Below are positions 61,101-64,000 of a stretch of DNA of 64,000 nucleotides, piece by piece. The notes under the pieces were generated by a model. That model was not told the DNA's origin. It saw only the letters and a list, made by a program, of their open reading frames with translations, and did not search any database. How positions within the stretch are numbered: the stretch's first letter is position 1; the number at the start of each line of letters is the position of its first letter. A program made the translations under genes and the position numbers. The stretch comes from an uncultured Atopobiaceae bacterium (lineage in GTDB: Bacteria; Actinomycetota; Coriobacteriia; Coriobacteriales; Atopobiaceae): the NCBI GenBank assembly GCA_944321515.1, contig CALULO010000003.1, positions 124,001 through 188,000 on the forward strand. The letters are read 5' to 3'.

Positions 61101-61264
61101 CGATGGCCATCTCTGTGTCCGGGCTTGCCTTCGAGGTGCCGTGGGGCCACATCGCGCTGGCGTTTGCGGTGGTCGTGGCCGCGCTCGCAGCGAGCGTGTC
61201 CTACGCGCTGCACAAGACCCACGCGATGAACCTCGTCGAGGCCCTCCGCGCCGACGCGCTCTAG
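58166..61264 (+). CDS. Large FtsX-type permease
   Basis: A 1032-residue permease that works with the ATPase just upstream. A membrane helix at about 38-60 (AVTVAGIALATGLLMAVLVS) is followed by an extracytoplasmic domain (about 65-345), then FtsX helices (ATLAVTIVAAAVSLISNSF; FGLLSSLGASKRQL) to about 500. A second helix-domain-FtsX unit follows (about 540-1032, ending EFAALRSAGMGGRS, and HKTHAMNLVEALRAD). Start ATG 58166. The duplicated FtsX plan is that of exporters or resistance permeases for peptides and lipoproteins. An exact GGCGAGAAGGAC is at 58205-58216 (G-E-K-D). Confidence 0.92.
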   Translation: MTPRGSGTRGARPGEKDLATRARHLPRNVFASFTLRSLAANRVRSAVTVAGIALATGLLMAVLVSVTSLQNGLANQGRKSDGVWQVAFPNTDEAELQRLREAAGDRLDRLATQRDLGSAAFSEEGAERNGTFLTVVALPEEQGDTSRAMGDDAYDVINEPEVVEGRLPEAPGEIAVTTSLLDEEPTPGASELPGVEAGIASDGPIQVGSRLTLTLGRRYSPSTSGTSPVSTGSSETYESVVTGTNPDGTPRVEPGDIAETLEAVGDPRTYTVVGVVSPDWSVPGYLAYVSPDETGGSTEPLMNARFSTTCTSRADLDALVESVRPGGGESGYYVNEGLLTYEGLGRDRFALDTVGMFAATLAVTIVAAAVSLISNSFAISVSERTRQFGLLSSLGASKRQLRRTVLLEAAVLGVAGVPLGMLLGVAGAAVAFTVTGDGWASMVGTETAVTLVVRPWCVLLTAVLACATLLVSAAVPAVRAGRVPAVDAIRQAQDVRPSRRLRRVFSRRRHAMDDLSADGRRPRGLAALVGGVPAFLARRTLAVSASKSRVAVLSLAVSVTLLVTAGVVGDLLSAGLDVSTDSMGPYDLRVVVADAAEEGQAGADGGSSGAAAAGGSPALSAADDLLARISGIDGVSAAAYVGEGTATVRLSKGLLDRDALADASDSTTAPVDGSGYATASVMCVDDDTWYSLADSGVIGLADADPSELQAVLVGALDVNDGQRYGVRRVSPADAAGTAELLVLSPREGYGDPVASYDHTDAVDGYAAYYTPTGAEDTDSQLIVPVEDAVARSTSVPVVAVADDLGDGFPLSASSLRVNFPTLVMPASAVRETPDALQALLDSYRNLWVEYDARLAEGAADAKVLGAMEDAVGDTGGVSLLRSDNIAALARDARARSFTAQVFLYCFAAIMTAISVANVFNTIASGMMLRTREFAALRSAGMGGRSFRLMMLVECADYAVRGLLIGAALSLLVELFLNRAMAISVSGLAFEVPWGHIALAFAVVVAALAASVSYALHKTHAMNLVEALRADAL

Positions 61265-61293
61265 CCGGCGAGAAGGGCTCGCCGGGCCGTCAC

Positions 61294-61333
61294 GGCGACG
61301 CCCCGGCGAGCCGGGGGCCGCCGGGGCGTCGCC
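61294..61333. terminator. GC-rich hairpin between convergent genes
   Basis: A perfect 15-bp stem (GGCGACGCCCCGGCG / CGCCGGGGCGTCGCC, 10-base loop). No T-tract follows on either strand. It separates the permease and the SPFH gene. GGCGAGAAG precedes it at 61267. Confidence 0.6.
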
Positions 61334-61368
61334 GCGCGGGCCCCTCGGGCCAGCGTCCTTCTCGTCAG

Positions 61369-62334
61369 CTATCTCTTGGCCGCGTCCGGGCCCGGGGCCG
61401 GCGGCACCTTGGAACCCTCGCCAGCCTGGCCCGCGGCGAGCATCTGCTCGAACATGGAGGCCGTCTGCGTGAAGTCGCTCGGCAGGACCACCGTGGAGGC
61501 CTTGCCCGTCTTGGCGAAGTCGCTCATCATCTCGGTCCACTGCGTGAACATGAAGAGCTGGTTGGCCTCCACGTCCGAGACGCCGGTCTCCTGGATGGTC
61601 TCGAGCGACTCGCGGATGCCCGCGGCGATGGCCTTGCGCTGGTTGGCGATGCCCTCGCCGGCCTTCTCCATGGCCTCGGCCTCGGCCTGGGCCTCGGTCA
61701 CGCGACGGATGCGGTCGGCCTCGGCGAGGTCCTGCGCGGCGGCCTTGGTGCGCTGGGCGGCGTTGATCTGGTTCATGGAGTCCTCGACCTCGGCCGGCAG
61801 CGCGATCTTGGTGATGAGCGTGGAGACGAGCGTGAAGCCGTAGGCGTCCATCTGCTCGGAGACGGTGGCGTTGACGTCCTTGGCGATGTCGTCCTTCTTG
61901 GCGAAGACCTCGTCCAAGGTGTAGACGGGGATGGAGCTGCGCAGGGCGTCAGTGATGAAGTCGCGCATCTGGGCCACGGGCTGCTGGAGCATGTAGTAGC
62001 TCTTGTAGACGCCGGAGTCCTGCGGGGCGGCACCACGCTCGTAGCTCACGTGGTACTGCGCGGAGATCTCGAGGCCGATGGTAACGTTGTCCTCCGTCTT
62101 GACGTCGATGTTGAAGCCGTTCTTCATGGTGCGCAGGCTGACCGTGGCCGCCTTGCGGTCCACGAACGGGATCTTGGCGTGGAAGCCCGCCCCCACGATC
62201 TGGTGGAACTTGCCAAGCCGCTCGATGATCACGGCGTGCTGCTGCTTGACGACGTAGAACAGGTTTCCGGTCACGAGGCCTACGAAGAGGAACACGACGA
62301 GCACGATCAGGACGAACGTGATGAGCTGCGGCAT
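61369..62334 (-). CDS. SPFH/band 7 protein, QmcA/stomatin-like
   Basis: A 321-residue membrane protein with an N-terminal membrane helix (about 4-24: ITFVLIVLVVFLFVGLV) and an SPFH domain (about 25-200: NLFYVVKQQHAVIIERLGKFHQIVGAGFHAKIPFVD, here split by recognised blocks VVKQQ, ERLGKF, PFVD). A coiled coil rich in Ala/Glu (QRTKAAAQDLAEADRIRRV) follows. Such proteins form oligomeric membrane scaffolds and often associate with proteases, but no NfeD or FtsH gene is adjacent. ATG 62334 has AGGAG upstream. Divergent from the next gene. Confidence 0.92.
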   Translation of the reverse strand: MPQLITFVLIVLVVFLFVGLVTGNLFYVVKQQHAVIIERLGKFHQIVGAGFHAKIPFVDRKAATVSLRTMKNGFNIDVKTEDNVTIGLEISAQYHVSYERGAAPQDSGVYKSYYMLQQPVAQMRDFITDALRSSIPVYTLDEVFAKKDDIAKDVNATVSEQMDAYGFTLVSTLITKIALPAEVEDSMNQINAAQRTKAAAQDLAEADRIRRVTEAQAEAEAMEKAGEGIANQRKAIAAGIRESLETIQETGVSDVEANQLFMFTQWTEMMSDFAKTGKASTVVLPSDFTQTASMFEQMLAAGQAGEGSKVPPAPGPDAAKR

Positions 62335-62462
62335 GGGGCGCTCCTTTGGACGGACGGCGCGGCGCGCGGGGCGGCCGGCCCGCTTACGTATTCCTAGCAT
62401 ACCCCGCTGGCCGGACGACAATATACTGGGGGAGACAAATCAGCACGAGGAGGGAGCCCGCC

Positions 62463-63554
62463 ATGGCCAAGCACCGCCTCTCCCACATGGAAGACCCGCA
62501 GGTAGATCCCTTCAGCGCTGGCGAACCCGAGCTCCCGTGGTCGAGCGGGGACGAGCCGTCCGCCGACGAGCTTGACCCGGCGGGCGGCGAGGAGGCCCTG
62601 GCGGCCGAGGCGGGGCCGGGGGGCCTCGGGGAGGCGGACGGCCCTACGGACGACGGGCGGGATGGGGGCTACGTGGCACCCAGGCGCCAGGACTCCCGCT
62701 ACGACGCCCCCTCCACCGACGAGCGGCAACGGCGGCGCCCGCGTCGCAGTCGCAGGCCGCCTGAGCTTGGGCTTGCGCCCGAGCAGGTCGCCGCCCTCCG
62801 GGCCCAGGTCGCGCGACGCAGGAGGTTCCTCTGGGCGCTCGTCGCGATCATCTTGGTCGCCAGCTTTGCGGCACCGGTCGCGAGCTGCGTGGCGGACGCC
62901 GTCGGCGGGGTCGTGGACGCGGTCGAGGGCGTCTTCGCCGACGACGAGCCGGCGGGCGGCTGGTCGGACGCCTTCTCGGACTCCGACGCGAGACCCTACT
63001 TCACGGACGCCGGGGACGCCGAGGGGGAGGCCGTGCTGGAGGCGCTCGACGCGCGGATGGAGGTTCTTCTCGCCGACCCGTCGTCCGGCATGCTGCACGA
63101 GCTCGTGGCGAACCACCTCTCCGACAAGCTGCTCTCGCTTCTGGGCTACACGGCCGACGAGCTGGGCATCGACGTCGACGCCTGGGCAACGTGGTACCTC
63201 GGCCAGGTAAGCTTCGAGATGGACTCCGCCTACGCCGACGGGGGCTCGGGGACGGCCTACGCCTACGTCACGGCGCCAGACGCGAACGAGATCGTCTGGG
63301 ACTTCTACGACGAGGTCTCCGACTACCTCCTCGACAACGACCTCTGGGGCCACTATGGCAGCGCGGACAGCGTCGCCCTGCCGAACGCGGAACAGCGCGA
63401 GCACATCCGGTCCGCCTTCGACGAGGTGACTGCCGCGGCCGAGCCGGTAGAGCCGGTACTCCTGAGCGCCTACGTGGACTACGTCGGCGGCGAGTGGGTC
63501 GTGGACGAGCAGGACCTCGTGGACTCGCTCTCCGACGCCCTCTGGCTGTACTAG
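62463..63554 (+). CDS. Single-pass membrane protein, unknown
   Basis: An unrecognised 363-residue protein. Residues 1 to about 125 are charged, low in complexity and likely cytoplasmic and disordered, ending with a basic patch (RQRRRPRRSRRP). One membrane helix follows (about 120-145: FLWALVAIILVASFAAPVASCV). The extracytoplasmic part (about 150-363) is acidic with many Asp, Ser and Tyr and ends WVVDEQDLVDSLSDALWLY. A TATACT at 62422-62427 is a possible -10. RBS GAGGAGGGAG is strong. Function unknown; similar secreted domains exist in Coriobacteria, but I cannot name the family. Confidence 0.8.
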   Translation: MAKHRLSHMEDPQVDPFSAGEPELPWSSGDEPSADELDPAGGEEALAAEAGPGGLGEADGPTDDGRDGGYVAPRRQDSRYDAPSTDERQRRRPRRSRRPPELGLAPEQVAALRAQVARRRRFLWALVAIILVASFAAPVASCVADAVGGVVDAVEGVFADDEPAGGWSDAFSDSDARPYFTDAGDAEGEAVLEALDARMEVLLADPSSGMLHELVANHLSDKLLSLLGYTADELGIDVDAWATWYLGQVSFEMDSAYADGGSGTAYAYVTAPDANEIVWDFYDEVSDYLLDNDLWGHYGSADSVALPNAEQREHIRSAFDEVTAAAEPVEPVLLSAYVDYVGGEWVVDEQDLVDSLSDALWLY

Positions 63555-63733
63555 ACGCGCCGTGCGGCCGGGCGGACAGTCGCGCGGCGAGGGTGACGGC
63601 GCGCTCAGGCGGGCGAGGGCGGGTGGCGCGGAAGGCGGCGGGGCCATCCCGCGAGGCGGCCTGCCGTCGCAGGCGGCGTCCGGCCGCAGGCGTACAATGT
63701 CCAGGCATAATCCGTCCGAGGAAGAGGGGACCT

Positions 63734-64000
63734 ATGGACACCACAACGCCCGACAACGTATCCGTCGCAGCCGCCGCAGCAGAGCGTCCCGCGCCGTTCG
63801 AGCGCGCCCGCGGGAAGTTTGGCTTCGGGTGCATGCGCCTTCCGCAGCTCGAGGACAAGACCGTCGACCTCGCCGCTTTCACCGAGATGGTGGACGCCTT
63901 CCTCGACGGCGGCCTCAACTACTTCGACACCGCCCGCCCCTACCTCTCCGGCAACTCCGAGCCCGCGCTCGCCGCGGCGCTCACCTCCCGCCACGACCGC
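63734..64000 (+). CDS. Aldo/keto reductase, C-terminus beyond window
   Basis: The first 89 residues of an aldo/keto reductase. FGFGCMRLP near residue 30 and the catalytic-site FDTARPY near residue 66 (Asp and Tyr of the tetrad), followed by SGNSEPALAAAL, match the family's N-terminal barrel. An alanine-rich leader of about 25 residues precedes it. ATG 63734 has GAGGGG upstream, and TACAAT at 63693-63698 is a plausible -10. Members of this type with a C-terminal ferredoxin-like domain are common in anaerobes; the window ends before that could be seen. The gap 63555-63733 shows nothing else. Confidence 0.9.
   Translation, partial: MDTTTPDNVSVAAAAAERPAPFERARGKFGFGCMRLPQLEDKTVDLAAFTEMVDAFLDGGLNYFDTARPYLSGNSEPALAAALTSRHDR

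Overview
The window is high-GC (roughly two thirds G+C by eye), densely coded actinobacterial DNA, most likely from the class Coriobacteriia (Olsenella/Atopobiaceae-like). This placement rests on a stand-alone HPr, the Pst/PhoPR arrangement, duplicated heterodimeric ABC exporters, very large FtsX-type exporters and a membrane-bound LuxR regulator. The genus is an inference. No rRNA, tRNA, integrase, transposase or CRISPR array was found.

Layout. 1-9 kb: queuosine genes (tgt, queA, queH) interspersed with HPr, a tail-anchored coiled-coil protein, a CorA transporter, a DUF3267 zincin and an atypical methionyl-tRNA synthetase. 9-11 kb: a hydrolase-acetyltransferase fusion flanked by two arrays of palindromic repeats. 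11.1-18.4 kb: an accessory segment, most of it clearly less GC-rich, with a lipoprotein, two small Tat-exported proteins, a membrane protein with two LuxR DNA-binding domains, and a 908-residue protein (peptidoglycan-binding-like, DUF1906 and lipase regions) translationally coupled to a small membrane protein. 18.8-26.1 kb: phosphate uptake and sensing, pstS-pstC-pstA-pstB-pstB-phoU-phoP-phoR, with a five-unit Pho-box-like array upstream. 26.5-34.8 kb: two paralogous pairs of ABC exporter half-transporters separated by a MarR regulator, with duplicated terminators. 35-43.8 kb: HdeD-like, UbiB-like, phasin-like, two HAD phosphatases, DUF1015, a TPR protein and DUF6483. 43.9-52.5 kb: two giant FtsX exporter proteins and an orphan BceB-like permease. 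52.6-64 kb: YgjP-like metallopeptidase, CstA, a two-component system next to an ABC/FtsX exporter with a shared palindromic operator, an SPFH protein, an unknown membrane protein and the start of an aldo/keto reductase.

The most unusual signals are non-coding. The word GGCGAGAAGGAC and shorter forms recur far above chance on both strands, in genes and between genes, like a DNA-uptake or other genome-wide signal. Several unrelated families of intergenic palindromic repeats occur, two of them with the same 61-bp period. The protein-level candidate for a new system is the multidomain lytic/lipolytic effector with its coupled membrane protein at 15.2-18.4 kb.
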